A stretch of DNA of 64,000 nt from Citrobacter rodentium NBRC 105723 = DSM 16636 (GTDB lineage Bacteria; Pseudomonadota; Gammaproteobacteria; Enterobacterales; Enterobacteriaceae): the NCBI RefSeq assembly GCF_021278985.1, contig NZ_CP082833.1, forward strand, positions 992,001 through 1,056,000, written 5' to 3'. A program made the translations under genes and the position numbers. The number at the start of each line of letters is the position of its first letter. The first letter of the stretch is position 1. A model generated the notes under the pieces. The model was not told the DNA's origin and searched no databases. It saw nothing but the letters and a program-made list of their open reading frames with translations. Positions 18,803-28,120 of this stretch are shown here, piece after piece.

Positions 18803-19525
18803 ATGAAATTCTCTTTAAACATTACCGACTGGCAGGCGATGGCCCCAGGGCTTAGCGATTCGACACAGTGGCGGCAGTGGTCACGGCATCCGCACGCCAT
18901 CGATCCCGCGGCGGCGCAGGGCAAATTAAGCGAACTGCCGATGATGACCGCCCGCCGACTTAGTTCCGGCAGCAAGCTCGCCGTGGAGTGCGGCCTGGCC
19001 ATGCTGCGCCGTCATGAAATTGATGCGGTGCTATATACCAGCCGTCACGGCGAACTGGAGCGTAACCATCGCATCCTGCACGCGCTGGCGACAGAACAGG
19101 CGCTTTCGCCGACCGATTTCGCCCTGTCGGTACACAACTCCGCCGTCGGCAATCTGACCATCGCGGCGAAAAAACCGATCGTCTCCTCATCCCTTTCCGC
19201 AGGACGCGACACCTTCCAGCAGGGGCTGTGTGAAGTGATGTGTCTGTTACAGGCGGGCTATCAGCGCGTGCTGATGGTCGACTTCGACGGTTTCCTTCCT
19301 GAGTTTTATCACCCGCACCTGCCCGACGGTATGCCAACCTGGCCGTATGCGGTCGCGCTGGTGTGCGAAGCCGGCGACGACTGGCGCTGTCAGACGCAGC
19401 CGGCACCTGCGGGCGCGGAAACGACGCTTGCGCAAAGCCTGCTGTTTTTACAGCACTTTTTACAAGACAGCGTTGCCTTTATGCTCCCCGGCGAACGGAT
19501 GCAGTGGCGCTGGAGTCGCGCATGA
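18803..19525 (+). CDS. apeC: Aryl polyene chain-length-factor-like ketosynthase ApeC
   Basis: Short ketosynthase-like protein, 240 residues, about 60 percent of a normal KS. It corresponds to the N-terminal KS domain family PF13723. Where an active KS has its Cys, this protein has VHNSAVG at 110-116, with no nucleophile. In the characterised APE system such a protein pairs with the true ketosynthase ApeO as chain length factor. The stop overlaps the apeD start (ATGA). Confidence 0.85.
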   Translation: MKFSLNITDWQAMAPGLSDSTQWRQWSRHPHAIDPAAAQGKLSELPMMTARRLSSGSKLAVECGLAMLRRHEIDAVLYTSRHGELERNHRILHALATEQALSPTDFALSVHNSAVGNLTIAAKKPIVSSSLSAGRDTFQQGLCEVMCLLQAGYQRVLMVDFDGFLPEFYHPHLPDGMPTWPYAVALVCEAGDDWRCQTQPAPAGAETTLAQSLLFLQHFLQDSVAFMLPGERMQWRWSRA

Positions 19526-20343
19526 ACGCCCTCTTTAGCGCCCTGAACCGCCTATGGCGCATTGCCATGACCGGCGTCTGCTTTACCCTGTTCAGCCTCG
19601 GCGGGCTGCTGCTTTCCGTCGTCTGGTTTAACGTTCTGCTCATTTGTGTGCGCGACCCCGTCCGCCGTCGCCGCCTTGCCCGGCGCAGCATTGCCGCCAG
19701 CTTCCGTCTGTTTTTGTCGGTGACGCGGCTGCTTGGCGTGCTGGACTATCGCATGGAGGGGGTGGAGATTCTGCGCCAGGATCGCGGCTGCCTGGTGGTG
19801 GCTAACCACCCCACGCTTATCGACTACGTGCTGCTGGCCTCAGTGATGCCGGAAACGGACTGTCTGGTAAAAAGCGCGCTGCTGAAGAACCCGTTCCTCA
19901 GCGGCGTGGTGCACGCCGCCGACTATCTGGTTAACAGCCAGGCGGACGCGCTGTTGCCCGCCAGCCAGCAGCGGCTGGCGCAGGGCGACACTATCCTGAT
20001 CTTCCCCGAAGGCACCCGCACCCGTCCCGGCGAAGCGATGACGCTACAGCGCGGCGCGGCCAATATCGCCGTACGCTGCCACAGCGATTTACGGGTAGTC
20101 ACTATCCACTGTAGCGAACGGATGCTCGATAAAGAAAGCAAATGGTATCAGGTTCCACCCGTTAAACCGCTGTTCACCGTCGAGGTGCGCGAGCGACTGA
20201 AAATCAACCACTTTTACGATGCAGACTCACCAGAACCGGCGCTGGCGGCAAGGCGGCTAAACCGGCATCTTTTGTTGAAATTACAACCATGTACGTTATC
20301 TCTCTCAGGACTTAATGATGCAAGCGCTTTATCTCGAAATTAA
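19522..20343 (+). CDS. apeD: Aryl polyene 1-acyl-glycerol-phosphate acyltransferase-like protein ApeD
   Basis: PlsC-type acyltransferase of 273 residues with an N-terminal membrane segment (about 12-38). It has the catalytic motif NHPTLID (His96, Asp101) and the substrate motif FPEGTRTRPG starting at 161. I chose the ATG at 19522, which forms an ATGA overlap with apeC; an upstream in-frame start at 19363 lies wholly inside apeC. It probably transfers a fatty or polyenoyl chain to a lipid carrier. The 3' end overlaps apeE by 29 bases. Confidence 0.85.
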   Translation: MNALFSALNRLWRIAMTGVCFTLFSLGGLLLSVVWFNVLLICVRDPVRRRRLARRSIAASFRLFLSVTRLLGVLDYRMEGVEILRQDRGCLVVANHPTLIDYVLLASVMPETDCLVKSALLKNPFLSGVVHAADYLVNSQADALLPASQQRLAQGDTILIFPEGTRTRPGEAMTLQRGAANIAVRCHSDLRVVTIHCSERMLDKESKWYQVPPVKPLFTVEVRERLKINHFYDADSPEPALAARRLNRHLLLKLQPCTLSLSGLNDASALSRN

Positions 20344-20575
20344 AAATCTCATCATCAGCACGTTGAATCTGGACGAACTGTCGCCAGACGACATCGACAC
20401 CGAGGCGGCGCTGTTCGGCGATGGGCTTGGGCTGGACTCGATTGATGCCCTGGAGCTGGGTCTGGCGGTAAAAAATCAGTACGGCGTGGTGCTCTCAGCG
20501 GAAAGTGAAGAGATGCGCCAGCACTTCTTCTCTGTCGCCACGCTGGCGTCTTTCATTCACGCGCAACGTGCCTGA
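20315..20575 (+). CDS. apeE: Acyl carrier protein ApeE
   Basis: Acyl carrier protein of 86 residues with the phosphopantetheine attachment Ser in GLDSIDALELG (Ser42 counting from the first Met). Two adjacent ATG codons (20315, 20318) are both possible starts. In the APE pathway one ACP carries the growing polyene. It should be converted to the holo form by the AcpT encoded at the end of the cluster. Twelve bases separate it from the second ACP. Confidence 0.9.
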   Translation: MMQALYLEIKNLIISTLNLDELSPDDIDTEAALFGDGLGLDSIDALELGLAVKNQYGVVLSAESEEMRQHFFSVATLASFIHAQRA

Positions 20576-20586
20576 GGAGAGCCATT

Positions 20587-20838
20587 ATGACCGAACAACA
20601 AGCCATTTATGACGAAGTCACCGCGCTGCTGGTTAAGCTGTTTGAAATCGACCCGCAGGATATCAGCCCCGAGGCGCGCCTGTATGAAGATCTGGAGCTG
20701 GACAGCATCGACGCCGTTGACATGATCGTGCATGTGCAAAAGAAAACCGGTAAGAAAATTAAGCCGGAAGAGTTTAAAGCCGTGCGCACCGTGCAGGATG
20801 TGGTCGACGCGGTAGAACGACTGCTGAAAGAAGCGTAA
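20587..20838 (+). CDS. apeF: Acyl carrier protein ApeF
   Basis: Second acyl carrier protein, 83 residues, with attachment Ser40 in LELDSIDAVDMI. It is more similar to stand-alone ACPs than to ApeE and has a lysine-rich segment KKTGKKIKPEEFK (about 52-64) unlike the acidic surface of fatty-acid ACP. Two distinct ACPs are normal in APE clusters and suggest separate starter/elongation and transfer roles. It has a GAGGAGAGCC ribosome-binding site. Confidence 0.9.
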   Translation: MTEQQAIYDEVTALLVKLFEIDPQDISPEARLYEDLELDSIDAVDMIVHVQKKTGKKIKPEEFKAVRTVQDVVDAVERLLKEA

Positions 20839-20843
20839 TCGCC

Positions 20844-21425
20844 ATGTCAGGCGCTCGCTCGCTGCCTGGCGTCAAACTGCTGACCGGCGCGTTGTTGCTC
20901 GCCTGGCCGTTCCTGATCGGCTTCGGGCTGGCGCATAACAGCCTGCAGTGGTTGCTTCCGCTGATGGCGCTGCTGCTTTTTCTGCGCTTTCGCCAGACCA
21001 GGGGGCAGGCAGGGCCGCTGCGTACCGTCACCCGGGTGGTGGCGGTAGCCGGTATCGCCCTGTGCGTCGCCAGTTCGCTGCTGAAAACCCATCAGCTGTT
21101 GCTCTTTTACCCGGTGGTGGTGAACGGGGTGATGCTTACGGTGTTCGGCGGTTCGCTGTGGACCTCCATGCCGATCGTCGAACGGCTGGCCAGGCTGCGC
21201 GAACCGGAGCTTCCGCCGTCGGCGGTGCGCTATACCCACCGGGTGACGCAGATCTGGTGCGCCTTTTTCATTCTGAACGGCGGCATCGCGCTGTTTACCG
21301 CGCTGCTGGGCGATATGGCGCTATGGACCGCATGGAACGGCATGATTGCTTATTTACTGATGGGCGCGCTGATGGCGGGCGAGTGGCTGGTGCGCCGTCA
21401 GCTGATAAAACGAGATCCACAATGA
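20844..21425 (+). CDS. apeG: Aryl polyene cluster membrane protein ApeG (COG4648)
   Basis: Membrane protein of 193 residues with five to six hydrophobic segments, matching the COG4648 family that is found almost only in APE clusters. No catalytic motif is evident; role unknown, probably in anchoring or transport of the lipid-linked product. It starts five bases after apeF and its stop overlaps the apeH start (ATGA). Confidence 0.8.
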   Translation: MSGARSLPGVKLLTGALLLAWPFLIGFGLAHNSLQWLLPLMALLLFLRFRQTRGQAGPLRTVTRVVAVAGIALCVASSLLKTHQLLLFYPVVVNGVMLTVFGGSLWTSMPIVERLARLREPELPPSAVRYTHRVTQIWCAFFILNGGIALFTALLGDMALWTAWNGMIAYLLMGALMAGEWLVRRQLIKRDPQ

Positions 21426-22783
21426 AAGATACCCTGACGCTTGCCGGATGGCTTACCGCGCCGCGTCCCGCAGACACGCCGATCGCCTGGCTGGACGACC
21501 ATACCTGGACGCTGGGCCATTTACGCCACGACGTCGCCCAACTCATGGCGCATTTGCAACAGCAGCCGGGCGCGCGCTGGGCGCTCTGCTTTGAAAACAG
21601 CTATCTGTTCATCGTCGCGCTGCTCGCCACCCTGTACGCGGGCAAAACGCCGCTGATGCCGGGACACTGCCGGGTTTCCCTGCTTAACGAACAGCGGGGG
21701 TTATTTGACGGCGTGCTGAGCGACAAAACGCTCGGCTGGCAAGGGCCGCTTCTGGTGGTGAGTTCCTCAAAATCAATCGGCGAAGGCGCCTTCATCTTTC
21801 CGCCGGTTAGCGAGGATGCCTGCGTCGAGCTGTTTACCTCAGGTTCCACCGGCCAGCCAAAGCGCATCGTAAAGCCCGTCGCCTGTCTGGATCGCGAAGC
21901 CGGGCTGCTGGCGGCGCGTTTCGCCGGACGTCTGACGGGCTGTCGCGTTGTCGCCTCCGTCGTGCCGCAGCATCTGTACGGCCTGACCTTCCGCATTTTC
22001 CTGCCGATGGCGCTCGGCCTGCCGCTGCACGCGGCGATGCTCTGGTACGCCGAGCAGCTTGCGGCGCTGGACCATGAACTTCGCTATGCGTTTATCAGCA
22101 GCCCGGCGTTTTTAAAACGCCTCGACCACCGGCTTACGCCGCCGCCGGTAACGATGATCCTCTCGGCGGGCGGGATGCTGTCGTGGCAGGAGGTGACGCA
22201 GGCCGCCGCCTGGCTCAACGTCTGGCCGGATGAAATCTACGGCAGCACCGAAACCGGCATTCTCGCCTGGCGCTATCGCCAGCAGGATAGCGTCAGCTGG
22301 CTGCCCTTCCCCGGCGTGCGGTTCGAGCCAGAAGGTGGCAATTTCCGCGTTTTTTCCCCGCTGATCGCCGACGTTAACGGCCTGCTGCTTGATGATATTT
22401 TACGCTTCGGGGAGAACGGCCGGTTCCGGCTGCTGGGACGCCGTGGCCGGGTGGTTAAAATCGAAGAAAAGCGCATTTCGCTCAGTGAAGTTGAGCAGCG
22501 CCTGCTGGCGCTGGAGGGCATCCGCGACGTCGCGGCGCTGCCCGTTACCCGTGGCGGTCGTCAGGGAGTGGGCGTGCTGCTGGTGCTGGATGGCGACGCG
22601 CAACGGCAGTGGCGACATCGCGGCGGCAAAGCGCAGGAGCTGGCATGGCGACGCGCGCTGCTGCCGTGGCTGGAGCCGGTCGCCATTCCCCGCTACTGGC
22701 GGGTGATCGACGAGATCCCGGTCAATAGCATGAACAAGCGTGTCTATGCGCAGTTACAGGAGTTATTTCATGAAACCCCATGA
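21422..22783 (+). CDS. apeH: Aryl polyene acyl/aryl-ACP ligase ApeH
   Basis: Adenylate-forming enzyme, 453 residues, expected to activate 4-hydroxybenzoate and load it on an ACP as the polyketide starter. It has the ATP-binding loop LFTSGSTGQPKR from Leu137, the adenylation motif YGSTETG from Tyr273, and the C-terminal Lys of the NSMNKR segment (Lys439). It is shorter than typical acyl-CoA ligases, as usual for this AasC-like group. I chose the ATG at 21422, which overlaps the apeG stop; the long frame from 20948 runs through apeG in another frame and has no ligase character. Confidence 0.88.
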   Translation: MKDTLTLAGWLTAPRPADTPIAWLDDHTWTLGHLRHDVAQLMAHLQQQPGARWALCFENSYLFIVALLATLYAGKTPLMPGHCRVSLLNEQRGLFDGVLSDKTLGWQGPLLVVSSSKSIGEGAFIFPPVSEDACVELFTSGSTGQPKRIVKPVACLDREAGLLAARFAGRLTGCRVVASVVPQHLYGLTFRIFLPMALGLPLHAAMLWYAEQLAALDHELRYAFISSPAFLKRLDHRLTPPPVTMILSAGGMLSWQEVTQAAAWLNVWPDEIYGSTETGILAWRYRQQDSVSWLPFPGVRFEPEGGNFRVFSPLIADVNGLLLDDILRFGENGRFRLLGRRGRVVKIEEKRISLSEVEQRLLALEGIRDVAALPVTRGGRQGVGVLLVLDGDAQRQWRHRGGKAQELAWRRALLPWLEPVAIPRYWRVIDEIPVNSMNKRVYAQLQELFHETP

Positions 22784-23123
22784 AATTGAGCGCCATCAGG
22801 CACAACCGCAGCAGATTGCGATCGTACTGCATCTCGACCCCGCCCTGTACTGGTTCAACGGCCACTTCGCCGTTCAGCCGCTGCTGCCCGGCGTGGCGCA
22901 GATGGACTGGGTGATGCACTACGCCACCACCCTGCTCGCCCCCGGCTGGCGCTTTCACAGCATTCAGAACGTTAAGTTCCAGGCGCCGCTGCTGCCGGAC
23001 AGTACCGTCACCCTTACCCTTGACTGGCAGGAGGCGCGTCAGCTTCTGGCGTTCAGCTATCAGCGCCACGACGGCGACGCGCGCCATACCGCCAGCAGCG
23101 GGAAAATTCGGCTATGTCGTTGA
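22770..23123 (+). CDS. apeI: Aryl polyene dehydratase ApeI
   Basis: Hot-dog-fold 3-hydroxyacyl-ACP dehydratase of the FabA/FabZ kind, 117 residues, with His32 in NGHFAVQPLLPGVAQMDW, the characteristic H-F-x(3)-P-x-x-P-G-V signature. In the APE system ApeI and ApeP form the dehydratase pair that creates each new double bond. I chose the ATG at 22770; an in-frame ATG at 22740 is inside apeH. It overlaps apeH by 14 bases and apeJ by 10. Confidence 0.87.
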   Translation: MKPHEIERHQAQPQQIAIVLHLDPALYWFNGHFAVQPLLPGVAQMDWVMHYATTLLAPGWRFHSIQNVKFQAPLLPDSTVTLTLDWQEARQLLAFSYQRHDGDARHTASSGKIRLCR

Positions 23124-24805
23124 CCTTCTCACCGTGCGTGTTGATCCCCTGCTATAACCACGGCGCGATGATGCCGCAGGTGCTGGCGCGCCTTCAGCCG
23201 TTCGGCCTGCCCTGCATCGTGGTGGACGACGGCAGCGATGCCGATACGCAGCGGACGCTGGAGCGGCTGGCGGCGGAAACGGCGAACCTGACCTTACTTC
23301 GCCTGGCGGAAAACGCCGGTAAAGGCGCGGCGGTGATCCGCGGCTTACAGGCGGCGGCGCAGGCCGGATTTACCCACGCCGTGCAGGTGGACGCCGACGG
23401 GCAGCACGCCATTGAAGATATCCCGACGCTGCTCGAACGGGCGCAGGCGCACCCTGAGGCGCTGATTTCCGGGCAGCCGATTTACGACGATTCCATTCCC
23501 CGTTCACGCCTGTATGGCCGCTGGGTGACGCACGTCTGGGTGTGGGTTGAAACCCTTTCGTTCCGGTTGAAAGACAGCATGTGCGGCTTTCGCGTCTATC
23601 CGGTGGCGCCGACGCTGAGCCTGGCCCAACGCGTCACGCTCGGCAAACGGATGGATTTCGATACCGAGGTGATGGTGCGCCTCTGGTGGCAGGGCAACGA
23701 CAGCTATTTTGTGCCAACCCGCGTTACCTATCCGGCAGATGGCCTGTCGCACTTCGACGCGCTGAAGGACAACTGCCGCATCTCATTGATGCATACCCGC
23801 CTGTTCTTCGGCATGTTGCCGCGCATTCCCTCGCTGCTGTTTCGCCGCGCGTCGCCGCACTGGGCGCGTCAGGACGAGGTGAAAGGGCTATGGGGAATGC
23901 GCATTATGCTGCTGGTATGGCGACTGCTGGGGCGTAACGCCTTCGCGCTGCTGCTGTACCCGGTGATCGGCGCGTACTGGCTGAGCGCTACCACCGCCCG
24001 CCGCGCGTCGCAAAACTGGCTCGCCCGCGTGCGCCAGCAGCTGGCCGCGCGTCAGATGCCGGTGCCTGCGGAGCTTAACAGCTACCGCCACTTCCTGCGC
24101 TTTGGCCATGCGATGCTCGATAAAATCGCCAGCTGGCGCGGCGAACTGCATTTTGGCCGCGACGTGGCGTATGCCCCCGGCGCAGAGGCGGCGCTTAACG
24201 TCAGCGATTCCCGCGGCAAGCTGCTGCTGGCCTCGCATCTCGGCGATGTCGAAGCCTGCCGGGCGCTGGCGCAATTGCAGGGCAGCAAAACCATCAACGC
24301 GCTGGTGTTCAGCGATAACGCACAGCGCTTTAAGCAAATCATGCAGGAGATGGCGCCGCAGGCCGGGCTGAACCTGCTGCCGGTGACCGATATCGGCCCC
24401 GATACCGCCATTGCGCTTAAAGAGAAGCTGGATCGCGGCGAGTGGATCGCCATCGTCGGCGACCGCATCGCGGTCAACCCGCAGCGCGGCGGCGAGTGGC
24501 GCGTCTGCTGGAGCCGCTTTATGGGCCAGCCCGCGCCGTTCCCGCAGGGGCCGTTTATTCTGGCGTCGATTCTGCGCTGCCCGGTGGATCTGATCTTTGC
24601 CCTGCGCCAGCAGGACAAACTGCGCATCTACTGCGAACCGTTCGCCGACCCGCTGTTACTGCCGCGCGGCGAGCGCCAGCGCGCCCTGCAACAAGCCATC
24701 GACCGCTACGCCGAACGCCTTGAGCACTACGCGCTGCGGTCGCCGCTCGACTGGTTTAATTTTTTCGATTTCTGGCGTCTGCCGGATGCCAAAGATAAGG
24801 AGTAA
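23114..24805 (+). CDS. apeJ: Bifunctional glycosyltransferase/acyltransferase ApeJ
   Basis: Fusion protein of 563 residues. The N-terminal part (about 1-235) is a GT2 glycosyltransferase with VVDDGSD near 36-42 and the metal-binding DADGQH near 94-99. The C-terminal part (about 290-555) is a LABLAT-type acyltransferase like LpxL, with SHLGD at 374-378 and GDRIAVNP from 449. It is expected to attach the polyene to a sugar or lipid carrier at the inner membrane. Both halves show their key motifs. Confidence 0.85.
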   Translation: MSLTFSPCVLIPCYNHGAMMPQVLARLQPFGLPCIVVDDGSDADTQRTLERLAAETANLTLLRLAENAGKGAAVIRGLQAAAQAGFTHAVQVDADGQHAIEDIPTLLERAQAHPEALISGQPIYDDSIPRSRLYGRWVTHVWVWVETLSFRLKDSMCGFRVYPVAPTLSLAQRVTLGKRMDFDTEVMVRLWWQGNDSYFVPTRVTYPADGLSHFDALKDNCRISLMHTRLFFGMLPRIPSLLFRRASPHWARQDEVKGLWGMRIMLLVWRLLGRNAFALLLYPVIGAYWLSATTARRASQNWLARVRQQLAARQMPVPAELNSYRHFLRFGHAMLDKIASWRGELHFGRDVAYAPGAEAALNVSDSRGKLLLASHLGDVEACRALAQLQGSKTINALVFSDNAQRFKQIMQEMAPQAGLNLLPVTDIGPDTAIALKEKLDRGEWIAIVGDRIAVNPQRGGEWRVCWSRFMGQPAPFPQGPFILASILRCPVDLIFALRQQDKLRIYCEPFADPLLLPRGERQRALQQAIDRYAERLEHYALRSPLDWFNFFDFWRLPDAKDKE

Positions 24806-24808
24806 AGG

Positions 24809-25231
24809 GTGCTTAACGATCCCCGTTTTACGGCTGAAGTCGGGCTGTCCATTCCGTTCCACGACGTCGATATGATGGGCGTGGCCTGGCACGGCAACTA
24901 TTTCCGCTACTTCGAAATTGCCCGCGAGGCGCTGCTTAACCAGTTCGACTACGGCTACCGGCAAATGAAAGCGTCCGGCTACCTGTGGCCGGTGGTCGAT
25001 ACCCGCGTCAAGTACCGCAGTCCGCTGACCTTTGAGCAGCGCATTCGCGTACGGGCGCGTCTCGAGGAGTACGAGAACCGTCTGCGCATCGGCTACGAAA
25101 TTTTTGACGCCGAAACCGGCAAACGCACCACCACCGGCTACACCATTCAGGTGGCGGTGGAGGAAAAGAGCCGCGAGCTGTGCTTTATCAGCCCGGATAT
25201 CCTGTTTGAACGTCTGGGGGTGACGCCATGA
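24809..25231 (+). CDS. apeK: Aryl polyene thioesterase ApeK
   Basis: YbgC-type hot-dog thioesterase, 140 residues, with the motif PFHDVDMMGVAWHGNYFRYFE at about 16-36 that carries the catalytic Asp and the HxNY-like segment. Probable role: release of the acyl chain from an ACP, or editing of stalled intermediates. The start codon is GTG at 24809, preceded by AAGGAGTAAAGG; no ATG is available near. Its stop overlaps the apeL start (ATGA). Confidence 0.87.
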   Translation: MLNDPRFTAEVGLSIPFHDVDMMGVAWHGNYFRYFEIAREALLNQFDYGYRQMKASGYLWPVVDTRVKYRSPLTFEQRIRVRARLEEYENRLRIGYEIFDAETGKRTTTGYTIQVAVEEKSRELCFISPDILFERLGVTP

Positions 25232-25833
25232 GATTCCTGCCGCTGCTGGCGCTGCTCATCAGCCCGTTGGTCAGCGCCCTGACGCTGGACGATCTGCAAC
25301 AGCGCTTTACCGAACAGCCGGTGGTGCGCGCCCATTTCGATCAAACCCGCACCATTAAGGATCTGCCGCAGCCGCTGCGATCCGGCGGGAAAATGCTGAT
25401 CACCCGCGACCAGGGGCTACTGTGGGATCAAACCCGCCCGTTCCCGATGCAGCTATTGCTCGACGATAAACGGATGGTGCAGACCATCAACGGCCAGCCG
25501 CCGCAGACCATCACCGCGGAAAATAACCCGCAGATGTTCCAGTTTAACCATCTGCTGCGCGCGCTGTTCCGGGCGGACCGGAAAGTGCTGGAGCAGAACT
25601 TCCGCGTAGAATTTACCGATGCGGGCGCGGGCCGCTGGACGCTGCGCCTGACTCCTGTCACCACGCCGCTGGACAAAATCTTCGCCACTATCGACCTGGC
25701 CGGAGGGAACTATCTCGAGCACATTACGCTCAACGACAAACAGGGCGATCGCACAGAGATTACCCTCTCTCAACACCAACTGACGCCGACCCAACTGACC
25801 GATGACGAACGCCAACGCTTTGCCGCCCGGTAA
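25228..25833 (+). CDS. apeL: LolA-like periplasmic carrier ApeL
   Basis: Protein of 201 residues with a short Sec signal (MRFLPLLALLISPLVSA) and a LolA-like half-barrel sequence (LDDLQQRFTEQPVVRAHFDQTRTIKDLPQPLRSGGKMLI ... GLLWDQTRPFPMQLLLDDKR). By analogy with lipoprotein carrier LolA it should ferry the hydrophobic pigment across the periplasm. It precedes the MMPL exporter and overlaps it by 32 bases, an unusually long overlap within this cluster. Confidence 0.85.
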   Translation: MRFLPLLALLISPLVSALTLDDLQQRFTEQPVVRAHFDQTRTIKDLPQPLRSGGKMLITRDQGLLWDQTRPFPMQLLLDDKRMVQTINGQPPQTITAENNPQMFQFNHLLRALFRADRKVLEQNFRVEFTDAGAGRWTLRLTPVTTPLDKIFATIDLAGGNYLEHITLNDKQGDRTEITLSQHQLTPTQLTDDERQRFAAR

Positions 25834-28120
25834 ACGCCCGGCGCTGTTATGGGGCCTGGCCTGCCTGCTGATGCTGGGGCTGTTGCTGACGCTACTGCCG
25901 CAGGCGCGGCTGAACAGCAGCGTGCTGGCGATGCTGCCGAAGCAGACGCTGGGGGCGATTCCGCCAGGCCTGAACGACGGCTTTATGCAGCGTCTGGACC
26001 GCCAGCTGGTCTGGCTGGTCAGCCCCGGCAAACAGGCCGATCCGCAGGCGGCGCAGGCATGGCTGACGTTGCTGAAGCGCTCGCAGGCGCTGGCGGAGGT
26101 GAAAGGCCCGATGGACGCCGACAGCCAGCAGGCGTGGGGCGCCTTCTTCTGGCAGCACCGCAACGGCCTGATCGACCCCGACACCCGCGCGCGCCTGCAA
26201 AACGGCGGCGAGGCGCAGGCGCAATGGATCCTCTCCCAGCTCTATTCGGCCTTCTCCGGCGTCAGCGGCAAAGAGCTGCAAAACGATCCGCTGATGCTGA
26301 TGCGCGGCTCGCAGCTGGCGATGGCGAAAAACGGCCAGCGCCTGCGGCTGATGGACGGCTGGCTGGTGGCCCAGGACGCGCAGGGAAACTTCTGGTATCT
26401 GCTGCACGGCGAACTCTCCGGCTCGTCGTTTGATATGCAGCAGACGCACCGGCTTGTCACCACCCTCAGCGCGCTGGAAAGCGAGCTGAAAGCCCGCTAC
26501 CCGCAGGCGCAGCTGCTGTCGCGCGGGACGGTGTTTTACAGCGACTACGCCAGCCAGCAGGCGAAGCAGGATATCTCGACGCTCGGCGCGGCGACGGTGC
26601 TGGGGGTCGTGCTGCTGATCGTCGCGGTGTTCCGTTCTCTGCGCCCGCTGCTGCTGTGCCTGCTCTCCATCGGCGTCGGCGCGCTGGCGGGCAGCGTGGT
26701 TACGCTGCTGCTCTTCGGCGAACTGCATCTGATGACGCTGGTGATGAGCATGAGCATCATCGGCATCTCCGCCGACTATACGCTCTATTACCTGACCGAG
26801 CGGATGGTGCACGGCGCAGAGGCCACGCCGTGGCAAAGCCTCGCCAAAGTGCGCAACGCTCTGCTGCTGGCGCTGCTGACCACCGTGGCGGCGTACCTGA
26901 TTATGATGCTCGCCCCTTTCCCCGGCATTCGCCAGATGGCGGTATTTGCCGCCGCAGGGCTTTCCGCCGCCTGCCTGACGGTCATTTTCTGGCATCCGTG
27001 GCTGTGCCGCGGCCTGCCGGTGCGCCCGGTGCCGGCGATGGTGCTGATGCTGCGCTGGCTCGCGGCCTGGCGGCGCAATAAGGCGCTCATCGTCGGGCTA
27101 CCGGCGGCGCTCGCCCTCTTCTCGCTGGCCGGACTGGCGGCGCTGCGGGTGGATGATGATATTTCCCAGCTTCAGGCGCTGCCGCAGCATATTCTGGCGC
27201 AGGAAAAAGCCATCACCGCGCTGACCGGCCAGAGCGTCGACCAGAAGTGGTTTGTGGTTTACGGCGCCTCCGCGCAGCAGACGCTGGAGCGGCTGGAAGC
27301 CTTCCAGCCCGCGCTGGAACAGGCGAAAAAAGAGCAACTGATTAGCGGTTATCGCCACATTCCGCTCAATTCGCTGGCGCGCCAGCAGCAGGACGTCACG
27401 CTGCTGAGAAACGCCGCACCTGCGGTCATCCGCAGCCTGAACAGCGCCGGAATGACGGCGGTAAACCCGAACCTTAACCCGATGCCGGTGACGGTCGACG
27501 CCTGGCTTGCCAGCCCGGCGAGCGAAGGCTGGCGGCTGCTGTGGCTGACGCGGGAAAACGGCGAAAGCGGCGTGCTGGTGCCGGTAGAAGGCGTGAAGCA
27601 GAGCGCCGCGCTACAGGCCCTTGGCGAGCGCTATTCCGGCGTCGCGTGGGTGGATCGTAAAAGCGCCTTTGACGAACTTTTCGCCCTCTATCGCCACATA
27701 TTGACCGGCCTGCTGTTGGTGGCGCTGGCGGTGATCGCCTGCGGCGCGGTCGCCCGACTCGGCTGGCGGAAAGGGCTTATCAGCCTGGTGCCGTCGCTGC
27801 TCTCGCTGGGCTGCGGGCTGGCGGCGCTGACGCTGAGCGGACATGTGGTCAACCTGTTCTCGCTGCTGGCGCTGGTGCTGGTGCTCGGGATTGGCATTAA
27901 TTACACCCTGTTTTTCAGCAACCCGCGCGGCACACCGTTGACCTCGCTGCTGGCGATTACGCTGGCGATGCTGACCACGCTGCTGACGCTCGGCATGTTA
28001 GTGTTCAGCGCCACCCAGGCGATCGGCAGTTTTGGCATTGTGCTGGTGAGCGGCATTTTTACCGCGTTCCTGCTTTCACCGCTGGCCATGCCGACCAGAA
28101 GAGAGAAGAAAAGACGATGA
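25802..28120 (+). CDS. apeM: MMPL/RND-type exporter ApeM
   Basis: Exporter of 772 residues with the duplicated layout of the RND/MMPL family: one membrane segment, a large periplasmic loop (about 40-250), five more segments, then the same again. Motif SMSIIGISADYTLYYLTERM near 316-335 is the family's conserved intramembrane Gly-Asp region. It is expected to flip or extrude the lipid-linked aryl polyene. The ATG at 25802 lies inside apeL; the stop overlaps apeN (ATGA). Confidence 0.88.
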   Translation: MTNANALPPGKRPALLWGLACLLMLGLLLTLLPQARLNSSVLAMLPKQTLGAIPPGLNDGFMQRLDRQLVWLVSPGKQADPQAAQAWLTLLKRSQALAEVKGPMDADSQQAWGAFFWQHRNGLIDPDTRARLQNGGEAQAQWILSQLYSAFSGVSGKELQNDPLMLMRGSQLAMAKNGQRLRLMDGWLVAQDAQGNFWYLLHGELSGSSFDMQQTHRLVTTLSALESELKARYPQAQLLSRGTVFYSDYASQQAKQDISTLGAATVLGVVLLIVAVFRSLRPLLLCLLSIGVGALAGSVVTLLLFGELHLMTLVMSMSIIGISADYTLYYLTERMVHGAEATPWQSLAKVRNALLLALLTTVAAYLIMMLAPFPGIRQMAVFAAAGLSAACLTVIFWHPWLCRGLPVRPVPAMVLMLRWLAAWRRNKALIVGLPAALALFSLAGLAALRVDDDISQLQALPQHILAQEKAITALTGQSVDQKWFVVYGASAQQTLERLEAFQPALEQAKKEQLISGYRHIPLNSLARQQQDVTLLRNAAPAVIRSLNSAGMTAVNPNLNPMPVTVDAWLASPASEGWRLLWLTRENGESGVLVPVEGVKQSAALQALGERYSGVAWVDRKSAFDELFALYRHILTGLLLVALAVIACGAVARLGWRKGLISLVPSLLSLGCGLAALTLSGHVVNLFSLLALVLVLGIGINYTLFFSNPRGTPLTSLLAITLAMLTTLLTLGMLVFSATQAIGSFGIVLVSGIFTAFLLSPLAMPTRREKKRR

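Noticed and set aside
20948..21421. 158-codon N-terminal extension of the ApeH ligase
   Set aside because: It overlaps apeG, which has clear membrane-protein composition, and has the Arg/Ala-rich composition of an off-frame reading. The ATG at 21422 overlaps the apeG stop as elsewhere in the cluster.
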